Numbered from the stretch's first letter, positions 13,867-25,882 are shown. The stretch: DNA of 64,000 nt from Adiantum capillus-veneris (GCA_014529385.2 CM043966.1:41885537-41949536), one strand, 5' to 3'. Notes: a model not told the origin generated them from the letters alone. Translations and numbers: made by a program.

Positions 13867-14784
13867 TGTTTTAGGGCAAACTACTCCCCTATTCATGCTC
13901 ACAAGCACGACACAAACAACATACTTGTCATCTGGTGACACGACTAACCCGTAGGTGCACGGAGGCAATCTCATTAGCTTGTCAGGCTGAGACCAACCTA
14001 CACATACACACTTCTATGATGCATCAATCACTAATCCTTGTTAACTCCAACCCACTCTATCCCTAAACGCTCATAACACCGTTTACACATCAAATGAACT
14101 CGGAATTTCTTCAAACTTGCTAGGCACCATCCCCTCACTAGGATACACTTATCTATAAGTCCAATCTCACTAGATTATAACCCGAGCTACCTCAAATACA
14201 ATCATGATAGACTCATAGGTCATAACCTAAAAGTGTGCGAAACCTAAGTCTATGAACATCTATGCGTAGCTAATCTCACCCTCGTTCCATAAAGTACTTG
14301 ATTGTTGAAACCAGACACCGTTTGTGCTACTTACAAGCAAAACAAGCTCGTGGTAAGATCGCTCGCGAACAGCTCGAAGATGAGAATGCGTGGCGTGGGC
14401 GCGTAGCTCTTGGAGAGGCTACAATGATGGTGTGGTCACTTTGTGAATCCGGTGAGGGAAATGCGTGTAGCGAAGAGGATAAGATCACACACTCTCTCTT
14501 TCTCTTTCTCTCTCTCTCTCAGACTCAATGTTATTAAAAAATGGTTCTAAGGTGACCTTCATACTTTAGTCACCTTAGCTCAAAATGTACATGGGGTTTT
14601 GATTGAGTTCTACTCATCATAATTACAAAGTGGAAACGCATTGCATCTCGGCCAACTAATAAGCCAACTAATAAATCTATACATAATCTAGACAATTGGA
14701 TAAAGACGGTAGACATCATTGGCATTACAAAGAGAATTTGATAGTCATTACAAAGGGGCTTTATACAACTGTTGGGATCCAACA
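13867..14784 (-). repeat. 3' LTR of element C (918 bp)
   Basis: Plus strand begins TGTTTTAGGGC and ends GATCCAACA; on the minus strand it starts TGTTGGATCC right after a polypurine tract (GGAGGTGGGGAG, 14785-14796). It is an inverted match to 46398-47318. A degraded copy of the family palindrome arm (TGAGTCTATC on the minus strand) lies at 14206-14215. Confidence 0.9.
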
Positions 14785-14799
14785 CTCCCCACCTCCTAG
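14785..14799 (-). other. 3' polypurine tract of element C
   Basis: Minus strand AGGAGGTGGGGAG directly precedes the TGTT end of the LTR. Such tracts prime plus-strand DNA synthesis in LTR retrotransposons. Confidence 0.8.
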
Positions 14800-14832
14800 T
14801 TCATGTCTACCATGACATGACTGGCTTCGTCT

Positions 14833-17800
14833 TCAATGTCTTTGTCTTCTTTCCTGGTTTATTTGATGTAGAAAGGCATCGTATCTCATAGATTCGCTCG
14901 CCATTAATGGGCCAAAAACTTGTGACTTGTACATGAACAAGCCGGTGTAAAATGCTTCTTTGAATGTCTGGAGATGGTAGCTGGGTAGAAACATGAGCTG
15001 TCTGAAGTATGCGTACAAAACTGGCTCTATAGGTGGCACACTAAGATCATATGATAGCTCCGATATGTTCCTTTTCGTATCCATGTACTATGAACTCCAG
15101 CTCTCTGAAAACGTTGTGAGACAACCCAAAAATGTCCTAGCTATTTTACAAAGCATTTTGCAGGATAGGTCGGGAGAGCCTCCGAATTCCGCAATAGCAC
15201 CATGAAGGGTTTTCACCATGTACGAACCGGATATTCTCTCTCCTTCGGCCGGTCCTGACAAAACTGGATAGTTCAGCCATGTGGGATTTCTGCTTTGTAC
15301 GGCTTGATGTTGGCTGTAAGTATAAGTTCTTGGTGTTGGGCAAAAAGTTCTATCATCTCTGAGCTCAGGTGGTGCATTCACTAAGTGGATCAGGTTGTTA
15401 GGATGATCCAATAGCCACTGACACCTCCACTTTGGCTGGATATCTATGATTCTGCTTTGTTGTTCTTGAACCTATAAATATCCTTCAAATAGTGGTACTT
15501 GCTCTTCATTTGCTAGCTGTCGTTGATTTGTCAGTGTTTCATATTTTAGCAGAGCATAGGGTAACATTGGGGCATTCCACTCTTCCCGTAGCTCTGTTGC
15601 TATCTTGCTTGATCTAGAGAGTCCTCGTAGCATTTCCCTCTCTAGTTTCATGGCCTTGTACCACATCATATTTGACTGCTTTTCCATTTCTTTGGCCAGC
15701 TTCTGCTCTTCAAGTTTTGTGATTAAATCTTCATCTTCTTCTTGGTTGCTGGGGCCAACTTGATCATTCTGAGTATCTGGGGGCCTGTGGTCCTTTGATC
15801 CTTCCTCACACTCATCATCATCACCATATAGCTCTGCCAGGCCCACCAAATCCGTGGCCTCTTTCATCGTGTGCACCCTCACCTGCCCGTGGGATTGGCT
15901 TGCAGTTTGGAGATTTGCGATTTGTGCAGCCATTGTTTGATTATCAATTCGGAGTGTTTGGAATTTTATCTCCTTTTGGACTGCAGCATCTTCCAATTCC
16001 TTGACTTTGTTGTGAAGATTCTCATTTTCTTCCTTGATGGACTTGAAAGCGAGGCTTTCTCTTTCAATGTCTTGAGCCGGTCCTTGCTGTTGTTCGCTTT
16101 GTAAATCTGCTATTTGCTTTTGCAACTGATCCTCATCTCTAAGTGCACTTTTAGCTATCATTAACCTCTGTTTTCTTTCCAATTCTAGCTCTCTCTTCAG
16201 TGCCTCCATGTCTTCTTGTAGTTGGGCCACTAGTGTTGCTGGTAGCATCGTCTTTTTCTTTTTTGCTCTTTCTATCTCCCTTGCCTGTATGTCCATCACT
16301 GCTCTCAAATCCTTCACTTCAATTTGTAAGTCATCAATATGAGTTGTAAATTTTTGATTGCCTCCAGGGCATCTTGCTTTTCTATCATCAACCTTTGGAT
16401 TTGTTCATCTCTATCATTACCATCTTCAAGAAACACAGAGATGGTATCTTCACAAATAGCATTGAAACTTTCTGACTCCTGGAAATTTTCCTTGAGGAGG
16501 TCTATTCTGCTTTTGAGACCCAAGATCTCAGCATCTTTAATGCTGATCAGTTTAAGGTTGTCATCTCTTTGCTCCTGCAACTTCAGAACCTCTTGCTGGG
16601 TTGTCTCCAATATCTTTTTGTTAGCCCTGTTCTGATCGGCTAACAACCGACTGTGAAGTCTTACTTGGTTTAGTAGAGTCTCCATTGCCCCCAAATCCAG
16701 GTTGATACTAGCTCCCAAGTCAATTACTTGAGAAGAGGACGCTTCTTGTTCTCTTGTCAGATCTATCTCTATGTGCTTGCCTTTATGAAGGTGTGATACT
16801 GTTCTAGTGGGTGGATGGTCATGTGTCCTTTCTTCTTCTTCTCTATGGGGTGGTGTAGGGACTCTCTCATCATGAGATGAGCTCTCTGGATGTGGAGGAG
16901 AGACGGTAGGTGGAGTTGGTTGCCTTTCACTTGCCTCTGGCCTTGGAGATGGAGGTGGTGTTTCCTCTTCTATTATAGTTGGCCTCAATTGATCTCTTAA
17001 TGTTTGGAGATCCTCCTCTTCAAGTGGCAGCTCTGGCTCATCCGTAGCATTCCTCTCTTGGATGTATCTTTCAAACCAGTCCAACTCAAAGGCTGGACTG
17101 TTGGCATTCTTTGTTCTTAGTGTGTAAGAGCCACTAGAGGGTTTCCAAGTGGCGCCTACATCGCCTCGTAGAGATCTTTCTATTACAAATCCTTCTAGCA
17201 TTCTCTCCATCTTTGCTACCTTATGCAATTTGGTGTTGTTCTCAATTTTCGCTTTCCACTTCTTTAATCTCAAGTTCTCTTCTTCAGCCCTTCTTTCTTC
17301 TTCCCTCTTTCCTGTGTACTTATGGTGACCCTTTCCAGCTTGCGTCCTCCAATGGTGTTAGTAGAGGGAGATACTCGCCTTTGTGGTCTGTCTTCAATAT
17401 TCTCTCGTAGTACCAGCCAGTTGTTCTGTTGAGGAGCAGGTGGTAGCTGATCTGTCGCTCCTATGGCATGGTATATCATTCTGGTGAGTACTTCTCCTCC
17501 TGCAATATAATTTGGCCTGGCCTGCTGTAGCTTTGTCACTTCCTCAAATAGATATGATGCATGATCTATATAGAAATCATGTGTCATTCCCATAGACCAT
17601 GTCATTGTTGTTGAGATGACCCCGTGTGGTGTAGTGTATCTAGGCGGTCTCTTGCTGTAGCTCAACAAACATTGACTGTATACCTGTGTCAGTTCCCTCA
17701 TTTCTGGGTTTTCTATGAGTTCAAAAGACGGCAGTTTGGATCTTTGCAGGTAGACTGTGAGATTCTTCCTTCTTTCTCTCATGTTGGCTCCCTGATCAGA

Positions 17801-18223
17801 CACTTTTAAAGCTTCTTTGATGATTTCCTTGGTGATCTGAATCTCCATCATCTCATTATCCATGCCTGCAACCCTGCAAGTTCCGTCTTCTTGGATAGTC
17901 TCAATTAGTTGTTGTACTCTCTTGAAATCCATCCCCAATGGTGGTAGTGAAACAAAATTCCATAAGCCAACTTTCTTTATCCATGATCTTTGCGGCGATC
18001 TTTTCAGGTAGTTTTCTGCCTCCTTGGGGATCATTATTGTATCCACTAAATTTCCTTTGCCATCCATATAGGAACCTTGGTAGATTTGAAAAGCTGCTGC
18101 CTGTTGCACTTCTGCAGGTATCCATGTGGTTGCTAGCTTTAATGAATTTTGTAGAAGTGTATAGGGTGTTGCACCCTCCGTTGCCAGGTTCTTGCCTTTT
18201 CTTTTTCCCGGAGAAGCATCCAT
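14833..18223 (-). pseudogene. Element C extra ORF: coiled-coil protein of unknown function
   Basis: Long extra ORF between the spacer and the 3' LTR, in the position of the env-like ORF of Athila/Tat elements; I see no membrane segment or signal peptide. The best start is the ATG at 18223 (MDASPGKRKGK), just after an AG/GATCC splice-acceptor-like site. An N-terminal domain (to about 17300) includes the pattern ITKEIIKEALKVSD. The middle (about 17270-15600) is Glu/Lys/Gln-rich and heptad-like, a strong coiled coil, with a Pro/Ser linker near 16800-17000. The C-terminal domain has PTWLNYP, YMVKTL, SYDLSVPP, MFLPSYHLQTFKEAFYTGLF. Frameshifts near 17272, 16315 and 15480, plus stops near 15085, break it. 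No homology outside these elements is known to me. Confidence 0.7.
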
Positions 18224-18258
18224 GGATCCTGTGTCCACAAGTAATGGTTAATGTATAA

Positions 18259-18263
18259 ACATA
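18259..18263. repeat. Target site duplication of element D, left copy
   Basis: ACATA directly before the left LTR; the identical ACATA follows the right LTR at 39388-39392. Confidence 0.9.
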
Positions 18264-19196
18264 TGTTGGACGGATACGCCACGACGGATGTCAGCACAAC
18301 GAGAACTCACCTAACATGTAATGTCAGCTAAGGACGAAGCTCGACCCGTAGGCGTGTGGAAGCAAGCATAAGGTGTCAACCTACACTCGATCGACTCCTA
18401 ACTAATTCCTACCAAGGTCTCTACCAATTGTCTAAGTCACAGCCTTCAAGAGTGCATAAGAGAAACTTCCTACAACGCTTTCTAGAGCCAAACACCCATC
18501 AAAAAATCTCAAAACACCATAGAACTTGAAGGAGACCCTACTAATACCAATAGGTCGCTCTCCCTAAGGTCTAAGAACCAAAATCCCAACCCAAAACACC
18601 TGGTGCAGAAACACGTAGGATGTCTGGCCGAAATCTGCAGGTCTTCGTTTCCAAAATCTAAAGTGCCTAATGTGTAGTTCTACTCAATGTGAACGCGTGG
18701 ATATGCTGCAATGCAAAATCGGACAACGTATGCTCACCCAAACACCCGATGAAGCTCGTAGAAGGAGCTCGCAAAACCGGACCGTACGCGCGCAATGTAG
18801 GTATCAGCGCCTAGCTCTCGTCGGGGGTAGCACGTTGCACTTCCCTGCACTCGATTCCGACCACCGGAGCACACGTAGCATGAAGATGAAGCTCACACTC
18901 TCTCTCTCGTACACACTACGCTCACTCACAGACTTCAAAACTTGTTTTTAAAATGACAAAAGGTTTTTCATTAAGGTCAAAAAGTGGTATATATACCTTA
19001 CAATTCTCAAACCCTAAAGTTCCAAAATCAATCATCTACTCAATCTAACTATCAAAACTAGGATACAATCTGGAAACTTCTGTAAGTCTCAATAATTACA
19101 AGGTAAAAAATCAGGTTTTCCTCAATGAATGAATAATTACAAAAATAATAATCCTTCGAATAGTTAGATGCCGTGGGGTGTGTCCAGCTTCTAACA
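18264..19196 (-). repeat. 3' LTR of element D (933 bp)
   Basis: Same length and ends as 38455-39387. A half copy of the family palindrome (CACGTAGGATGTCT) lies at 18612-18625. Confidence 0.95.
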
Positions 19197-19209
19197 TTCC
19201 CCCCCTCCT
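19197..19209 (-). other. 3' polypurine tract of element D
   Basis: Minus strand GGAGGGGGGGAA runs directly into the TGTT end of the LTR. Confidence 0.85.
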
Positions 19210-19247
19210 TGCTCATGTCATCTCCGACATGGCCTTGATCTGCTGCT

Positions 19248-21652
19248 TCATCGTATCGTTTCTCGCATCTTTAGCAGTGATTCGTATCTGGCATGCAGGT
19301 TCAACATTGTTGGGCCAAAAATGTCAGTATTTTTGGTGAAGAAGCCTGTGTAGAACGCTTCTTCAAAATCCTGGAGGTGATAGGATGGTAGAAACATTAT
19401 CCTTTGATATAGTGCACGTATCACCTCCTTGGAAGGCTGACCTGACAGATCATAAGAGCATCTGTATGTATCTTGGAAGAAAAAGATGCTGTCAGTCACC
19501 TGGCCCGGCTTGAAGGTCTCGAACACTACTAAGATGGTTCTGTAGATTTTCCTCATCATAATGCATGTAAGGTCATGTGAGCCAGTGAACAACTTTATGG
19601 CGCCCGTTAGGGTTTTCACCATGTATTGGACACTTATTCTCTCACCTGCCTTCAAGCCCGACAGCTTGGGGTAGTTCAGCCAAGTGGGTTGGCTTCTTTG
19701 CAAAATTTCCTGCGCTTTCCACGTCCTAATCCTTGGTAGAGGGTAGAAGCTGAGGTTGTCTCTGATATTTTTAGGTGCCTCTACCAAGTGGATTGGGTAT
19801 TGTGGGTACTTTGTAAGCTAGGCCTTCCTCCACTTTGGCTGAGAATCCACAATGAGCTTGACCCCTTCTGGTTTTGAGGTATCTGCATTGTAAAGAGGTA
19901 CAGCTGGCTCTTCTCTGATCCGCTTGTTTATGGTAGCTGCCTCATATTTCAGCAATGGATATGGGAGAGAGGGTTGAAGCCACTCGCGCCTAAGGTTGCT
20001 GGCGTCGATCTTCTGAATAGTCATAGACTTGAAGACCCTCTGCTCCCACTCCAAGGCTTCCTTTGTGGTTTCCCTGAGCTCTACCTCGATTGCTTTACGC
20101 AATTTTTCTTCCTCTTCTTGTGTTAGATCCTGTGGCTCTTGAGAGGATCCTTCTAGGATTTCCTCTTGCATAGGCGTGTCCACCGGATCTGCCACATTTT
20201 CTAGGTCAATGCCCTCATTGGCGGTTGGCCTTGTGCTCTCTGCCTCTCCTCCTTGCTGGCCTTTCAACTCCTCAATTTGCCCGAGGAGTTTTTTCTTTTC
20301 CGTTTCAGCTTCTTCGCCCATATTCACGAGGAGGTCATTAAGTTCGGCGTTTATTCTTTCCGCCTCCTCGAGCTTTCTCTTCATGATTTCTACTTCTTCT
20401 TGCAGGGCTTTTTGGCCTTTTTCCATTCTCGTTTGCATGACTATAGAGCCTTCTGCCATCATTAATCTCTGCTTTTTCTCTAGAGTCAGCTCTTTCTGAA
20501 GTTCTTGCATTTGCTCCTCATAGAGTTGACTCTCAGTCATGATTTGAGTCGAGCTAGTAGCTCTGACTCTAGCAGGTGATGCTCGCAGCCTCTGGATGGT
20601 TTGGTCTTTTACTTTTAGTTGGTCCTTGAGCTCAAGGACCTCATCCTGGCTTGCTTCTTGATCTATCTCTGCTCTTTTCTTAGCGTTCCTCATGGCTTCC
20701 ACTTCTTTAGATTCTTCTGCCAGCTGTAGTGTCAGATTATCTCTTTCCTTCTCGGCATCTAGCAGTGACTTGCTGAGCTGCTGACACTCTTCTTCAATTG
20801 CTTGCATTCTTTTTGCGGTTTCTTGATTGGCTTCCTCCATTGCCTGGCAGCTTTGTAGTGCCCTTGCTAAGATGGCCTGTAGGTCAGCTTCTCTCTCCTT
20901 TTGTCTTTGGCTTAATTTGTGCTTGCAGAGAATCTACTTCCATTTTGATCTTTTCTTCAATGGCCTTGAGAGCTGTCATCTCTTTCTCTGAAGCCATGGA
21001 TTGAGCTCTCAACTCGGCTAGCTTGGTCATCACTACGTCCCAGTCATTGGAGGGTGCGTGCAGGTCCACTGTATCTGTAGCAATTTCCTTCAACTCTACT
21101 AGCCTGATGCCGTGCATTCGTTCTTTAGGCCCTGTCCTCGCCAAGTCAAATGCGACTGTGGTAGCTTCTTCCTTCGTATATCCTGCAGCTAGCAGGTCCA
21201 AAAATGCATAGTGAGAATCTTCAAATTCTTTTTGCTCACTTTGAGGCTTAGGCTCTTCCTTCGGCTCCGGCTCTTGCATTTGATCTTGCTCTTCTCCTTG
21301 CCGTTCCTCTGCTTTGTCTTCAGCCTCCTTATCTTCTGGTGGGGGGCTGCTAGGAGGTGGTGAGGGCGGTGGTGATGGCTATGGGTTGGGTTTAGGGCTG
21401 GCTGGTAGAGATGCAGGTTTGCCCTTTAAGTCCCTGTCTACTTTTGTTTTTCTTTCTCTTTCCTGGCTCTCTTGCTCATCCAGCATCAACTCCTTGGTAG
21501 ATCTTTAGGTCGTTGGACTCTAACAGATCCTCTTGTATCCATGTGCTGGTGGGCTTTAGTGTTCCTTCTGGAATGACGAAGGGTTCCACTTCTTCCAGGT
21601 AATCCTTGATGGTCATTCTCTTCTTCTTTGCCGGTGACTTCGAGGTTGCCAT
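19248..21652 (-). pseudogene. Element D extra ORF: coiled-coil protein, degraded
   Basis: Same family as the extra ORF of element C but shorter in the middle. The best start is the ATG at 21652 (MATSKSPAKKKRM), preceded on the minus strand by CAACAG/GATCT as in C. The N-terminal part (TSTWIQ, KIYQG) is followed by several stops (21280-21480). Then come a segment at 21279-20884 and a 340-codon coiled coil at 20840-19818 (Glu/Gln/Lys heptads such as LQLAEESKEVEAMRNAKKRA). The C-terminal domain at 19787-19248 has PTWLNYPKLSG, QYMVKTLTGA, SYDLSGQPSKEV, MFLPSYHLQDFEEAFYTGFF. An in-frame TAG near 19815 separates coiled coil from C-terminal domain. Its role is unknown; a structural or DNA-binding role is a guess. 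Confidence 0.7.
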
Positions 21653-22336
21653 AGATCCTGTTGCACTCAGTAGTCCGAAGTTAGCGTTTTTTCCATATTA
21701 GCTGCAAAACTGAGTTTTACCTATCCAAATGACTTGAAAATTGAAAATAAAGCTCAAAAGGAACTTGTGAAGCTGTGCATGTGCTCACAGTGCAAATTTG
21801 GCCAAAACTTTTTATGTAGACATCCTACGCGTAGGATGTCTTTTTCATCAGAATTGGTTCATATTTGACATGCTAGTAGTGTAAGGGTCATGGAACATGG
21901 CTATATGCTTGGATTTGAATTTGGCATTAGGAGAAATATGAACCTTGCATGGGCCTTGTAAGGAATCCTAATTTTTAGGGATTAAGGCTAATGTTGTGTG
22001 GGATTTAGGGGGCAAGGGCATTGAAGAAGGTAGTTTTGAGTAGGCTTTTCTAGCCTTTTTTTTAGACATATGTAGGATGTGGACCTAAAGGGTTGCTTTC
22101 TCTCTCTAGCTTTTTTTAAAGTGAAGGAAGCATAGAGGTGTGTCCACATCAGCAATTCCGTGGGTCAAAAAGAGTCAAAATTTGACTTTTTTTTTTAAAT
22201 TTCATTTTTATTTGTTTTTTACTTAAAACTCCCTCCCAACATATATACATATCCAAAAATCATTTTTTGACCCATTTTTTAACCCAGAAGCTTAGAAAGT
22301 CCATTTTTTTCAAAAATCTTTTCCCCCAAAAAGTAA
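21653..22336. other. Element D spacer, 3' side, with one palindrome
   Basis: Non-coding. A perfect 24-bp palindrome (half AGACATCCTACG) lies at 21818-21841 and a degraded one near 22064-22082. The 120 bases after the palindrome resemble those after the copy at 26631, including GGAACATGGCTAT and CTTGGATTTGAATTTGG. Confidence 0.7.
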
Positions 22337-22480
22337 TAAACATTTTGTTCTCTCCTCCTCCTCCCTCCTCCCTCCTCTCTCCCTCTCCCTCTCCTCTCCC
22401 TCTCTGCCCCCACCTTCCTCCTCCTCCCCAATCTCTCCCTCCCCCCCCTCCCTCCTTCTCTCCTCCAATCCTGCTCGGCC
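22337..22480. repeat. CT/CTCC-rich low-complexity tract
   Basis: Pyrimidine-rich run of CTCC, CCTCC and CTCTCC units just upstream of the plus-strand gene-like unit. It could be a pyrimidine-rich 5' leader or promoter-proximal tract of that unit. Confidence 0.7.
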
Positions 22481-22536
22481 TCTCTACCCTTCCCCCTCTA
22501 TCTTTTCATCATTTGCTTCCTCACGCAACAACTTCC

Positions 22537-23302
22537 ATGGTGCTCACGGACATCACAAATGGTTTGCTTCCACCACCACGTACTCCGCACACCAAAATCA
22601 TACATATTCGCTTACCCACGGCATTTGCACCGAAGACCACTAGTGAGGGTGATCAAAGGTCATCATAGGAACGTCGCACCGCTTGTGAGACCAATGTTGA
22701 CATTTGGGTGGATGGCCATTTGTACCCTTACGATCCTATAAGCCGCTTTCATCCACCGTTTAATAGCCTTTCCACATTTCTTCAATTTCTTGGGAGGGGA
22801 GAAGCAAGCTTGTTAGGCTATTGCAAGCGGCTGTGTATGGGTGCATGTGCTTCTTTGCATATGTGGATGCACGAATGTCAAGCTCTTCACCTCAAGACGA
22901 CAGCATTACAAGAGAGCGTTGCCTCTTCGGAGAGGGTAGTTAAAAGTCTTGAACAAAAAATGCAAGAAAAGGAGTCCCACATCCAGAAGCTTACCAACAC
23001 CATCACATACTTGAAAGAAACACCCCTTGGTGCAAGGGAACGCAAACGCCCGTATTCATCCATTGAAACTCTTGCACATTTCGGAGGAGCACGCAAACGA
23101 CGAGTTACAGCCACAAGGTGATTTGGTCTTTACTTGCATGATGCATTCTTACTTCACACTATTTTCTAACATTTATGTTTATTTGTTGCCAGAAACTTCA
23201 TCCAGGAGGCATGCGGTGGAACAAGCCAAGATAATCGAGTCAACCTTCTCACTAGTTGTCTCAATACTGAGGACGTGATTTCTATCTTACAATCACCTGG
23301 AG
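22537..23302 (+). pseudogene. Spliced gene-like unit in element D, plus strand
   Basis: Exon 1 from an ATG at 22537 (MVLTDITNGLLPPPRTP) runs in one frame to 23117, interrupted by a single TAG at 22666. It contains a likely coiled coil (ALQESVASSERVVKSLEQKM, about 22900-22960) and a basic stretch (ARERKRPYSS and ARKRRVTATR). The intron 23118-23192 starts AAG/GTGATT and ends TTTGTTGCCAG. Exon 2 (FIQEACGGTSQDNRVNLL and onward) continues in frame and may end at the donor GGAG/GTAAGC at 23303. I do not recognise the family. Orientation is opposite to element D, so it is either a captured host gene or an accessory gene with its own promoter. Confidence 0.45.
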
Positions 23303-23375
23303 GTAAGCACATTAAGGATGCAGTCAACAAGGACCTTATGTGTAAATTAAGAAATGTGGTTAGTGATGATGATGT

Positions 23376-24109
23376 TCAACAAAAATCATGCAGGAACACA
23401 TACTCCTCCCCATCCACTAACACTGAGGAGAAGCGGCTGATTTCTACCTCTGGGATTGCCACATCCGTCAGTGGTAGTGGCACTGGAGAGTCACTAGGGC
23501 GAGCCGCAACTATGGATTCCTCAACCACTTCCTCAAGACCCCTAGGGTACTCGAGCCAGTGTGCTTTTCCTTCCGCTGCAGGGTTCATGGGGATAACCTG
23601 CTGCTCCTTGGTGTCCTTGATAAAGGACCCAACTTGAAGGTGTGGTAAGCGGAGCTCCTCCAAATCAGGTTCCTCGCTCACCAAGAAGATAAATGTTGCG
23701 AGCCGAGAAAGGTACTCCACCCCCAACTTGCGCTTCTTGATCGCTGACACCCCACGGGCTTGCTCGTCCAAGTAATGGCCTGCATCGGTTGCAATTTCTT
23801 GGAATCGTTGCAACCGCTTGGAGAATGGGCGATCACCTTTGTGTATATAGCACAAAAGATTGCAAGGCACCCATATCCCTGCATGTGGGGGGATAGATAC
23901 AGAATATTTTATGATGTGCTCCTCCATGAACGCAAAAATCTCCTCAAATGCATCCATGTGAAGGGCAACTGTGGCATCAAGGTCAGGGAGACGAGTAAAA
24001 AAGGTGTGGAGGTCCAACTTCCCTTTGTATTTGGTGTCCTCGAGGAAGAGGATGAAGCGTGACAAAGGGGTGGATGTGGGTGCGGATGCAGAGGCTGTGG
24101 CAGCATCCA
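23376..24109 (-). CDS. Intact unknown ORF in element D
   Basis: Uninterrupted frame of about 245 codons from an ATG at 24109 (MDAATASASAPTSTPLSRF); an upstream ATG at 24158 would add 17 residues. It is acidic and Leu-rich, with segments LEDTKYKGKLDLHTFFTRLP, MDAFEEIFAFMEEHIIKYS, WVPCNLLCYIHKGDRPFSKR and KKRKLGVEYLSRLATFIFLV; there is no signal peptide or clear membrane span. The last 15 bases overlap the plus-strand unit's possible downstream sequence. I recognise no domain. The lack of stops, in an element whose pol is broken, hints at recent capture or selection, but one ORF of this size can survive by chance. Confidence 0.5.
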
Positions 24110-24354
24110 TGTTTAGCCTGGGGTGTGGATAGAGAGTGGAGGAGTTCAAGAGTTGCAAAAGTGAAAATAGTGAATGAGTTAGGTGGCCCCCCTTTTATAA
24201 TGGACCCTTTTTTTAAGACATAAAAAAAAGGCACTTTCACCAAAAAATGATTTCTCATCCCAATGCAAAAAATTATATTCAAAGGCATGATTTACCGAAT
24301 CAAATCATGTTGATTACAGCGGGGATCAATATGAAAATTGCAAGAGTTACAAAG

Positions 24355-25695
24355 TTATAAGATCGATAGCATAGTTCCATCTATCGCCCAGTCCTCCTCG
24401 ACCTTCAATTTGTGTTCCATTCTCTTTCCAATCTGCGGACATTCATTACAATAAGCATCTAATGATCAACAAACCATGATGTATTGAAAATGTGGTGGAA
24501 GGATTCTCACCTTGTGACCTTGTAAACGAAATTGTGCTTGTTGAAGGGCCTCAAAACCCATAATAACCAAATTTTCTCGAGCATTACTGAGAGTCCAATG
24601 CTTGTTCACTTGGACTGCCTCCAAAGCATCGTTGGGCATCTTCACTGCAATGTCAAAGCTTGCAATAGCGCCGTCTACACTCTGTAAGGGAGTCCACACT
24701 CTAAGCTTGCACATCCAATGATCATAGTGAAATCGTATGTACAAGGAGGTGCGGGATTTCAAATAGCGCATTCCAATACCTGAAGCTCCAACCTTACAAT
24801 GGTACCGGTCCCAGTTGTGCATGTCCTCCACAAAACCCCAGTCCTCTTCTAAAAGCCTTCCTAATTCCTCGTAATGCGCATCTTTACATACAAGCATTGT
24901 GGTAGTCTCCACAAATCCAAACTCTTTAAAAATGTGCACAAAACAATGAATAGGCAAACACCAACTCAAGCCCACAGACCTAGATGCTTTAGAGTATTTC
25001 AAAGAGTTTTGGACATCCATTATCATCTTTTGCTTGAAAGATGCTACCGACCACAAATCTGGGACCGGCCACTCCATACTTAATAAGGAAGTTACTTTGA
25101 TGGGTTCAAGCGTTGCAAATGCTTGTGTAGAAGTAGGGACAATATAGGAGTGAGAATAGAAGAAAATCCTTCTTTGAACCAGTTTGGTTGGGCAAAGATG
25201 TGGGAACATTATTGCTCCAATATCCGCATGTATAGCATTGAATGTGCTGGAGAGACTATGTAGTGGCTGCTCCTCCACCAACGTGGATGGAAATATGACT
25301 ATAAATGCATGATAAATGTTAAGTATGAATCCATAATAACATTACACTGTGATTTCACACCTAGCTTTGTATTCTCAAAACATGTACTTACAATGTGTTG
25401 GAAATCGAGGTGGTTGTTGCAAGTGCATGGTTGACATTGAGAAAACATGTTGCACAATGGCTACGGTCCCCTTGTCTTTGCGGTTCTTGAAGCCAAGGAG
25501 CTTTCCTTTTCAATGAAGATCCAAGTTTGCATGATTCCGCACACGATGAGGGTCAACAGCAGATGGTTGCATGTATACCCAAGCACCTTTGGTGAACTCT
25601 TGTGGCACCCACTCATCATCTACACCTCTAGTGTTGTGGCATGCAAGTGTTTTGACCTCATCCTTTGGCCGCCTTTGCGAAGTAGAGTTGGCCAT
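24355..25695 (-). pseudogene. Three-exon gene-like unit in element D
   Basis: The splice model keeps frame at both joins. Exon 1 is 25695-25392 (MANSTSQRRPKDEVKTLACH), with one TGA after DLH. The first intron starts GTAAGT (25391) and ends TTTATAG. Exon 2 is 25298-24511 (STLVEEQPLHSLSSTFNAIH onward, including LRVWTPLQSVDGAIASFDIA and LSNARENLVIMGFEAL). The second intron starts GTGAGA (24510) and ends TGTCCGCAG. Exon 3 is 24432-24355, ending LSIL and TAA. The consensus splice sites and frame continuity argue for a real plant gene structure; the single TGA makes this copy probably non-functional. No family is recognised. Confidence 0.5.
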
Positions 25696-25791
25696 GGTTG
25701 AGCAAAGCAAACTAGGAGGAGGAGAAGAACCTTGCTTGTTGCTACAATGTAGGTGGGATAAAGTGATATGAGAAAGTGGTTAACCCTTGTA

Positions 25792-25882
25792 GCAATGGGA
25801 GGAGAAGGTGGACAACCCTTGCTTGGTGTGGCACTGGGAGGAGAAGGTGGATAACCCTTGCTTGGTGTGGCAATGGAAGGTG
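25792..25882. repeat. 39-bp tandem repeat, two full copies and a part
   Basis: Units at 25792-25830 and 25831-25869 begin GCA(A/C)TGGGAGGAGAAGGTGG and end CTTGCTTGGTGTG; a partial third unit follows. It lies upstream of the three-exon unit, in its probable 5' leader. Confidence 0.9.

Noticed and set aside
13867-14784. Solo LTR at 13867-14784
   Set aside because: A polypurine tract and C-family extra ORF continue directly from it, so it is the 3' LTR of a larger element.
15472-17273. Overlapping TTGA and GTGA stop-start junctions in the C extra ORF as translational coupling
   Set aside because: The frames extend upstream of the overlaps with natural coiled-coil sequence, so simple frameshift mutations explain them, and the starts would be non-ATG.
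19248-21652. Extra ORF as a retroviral-type envelope gene
   Set aside because: No signal peptide, membrane span or cleavage site visible; it is a coiled-coil protein.
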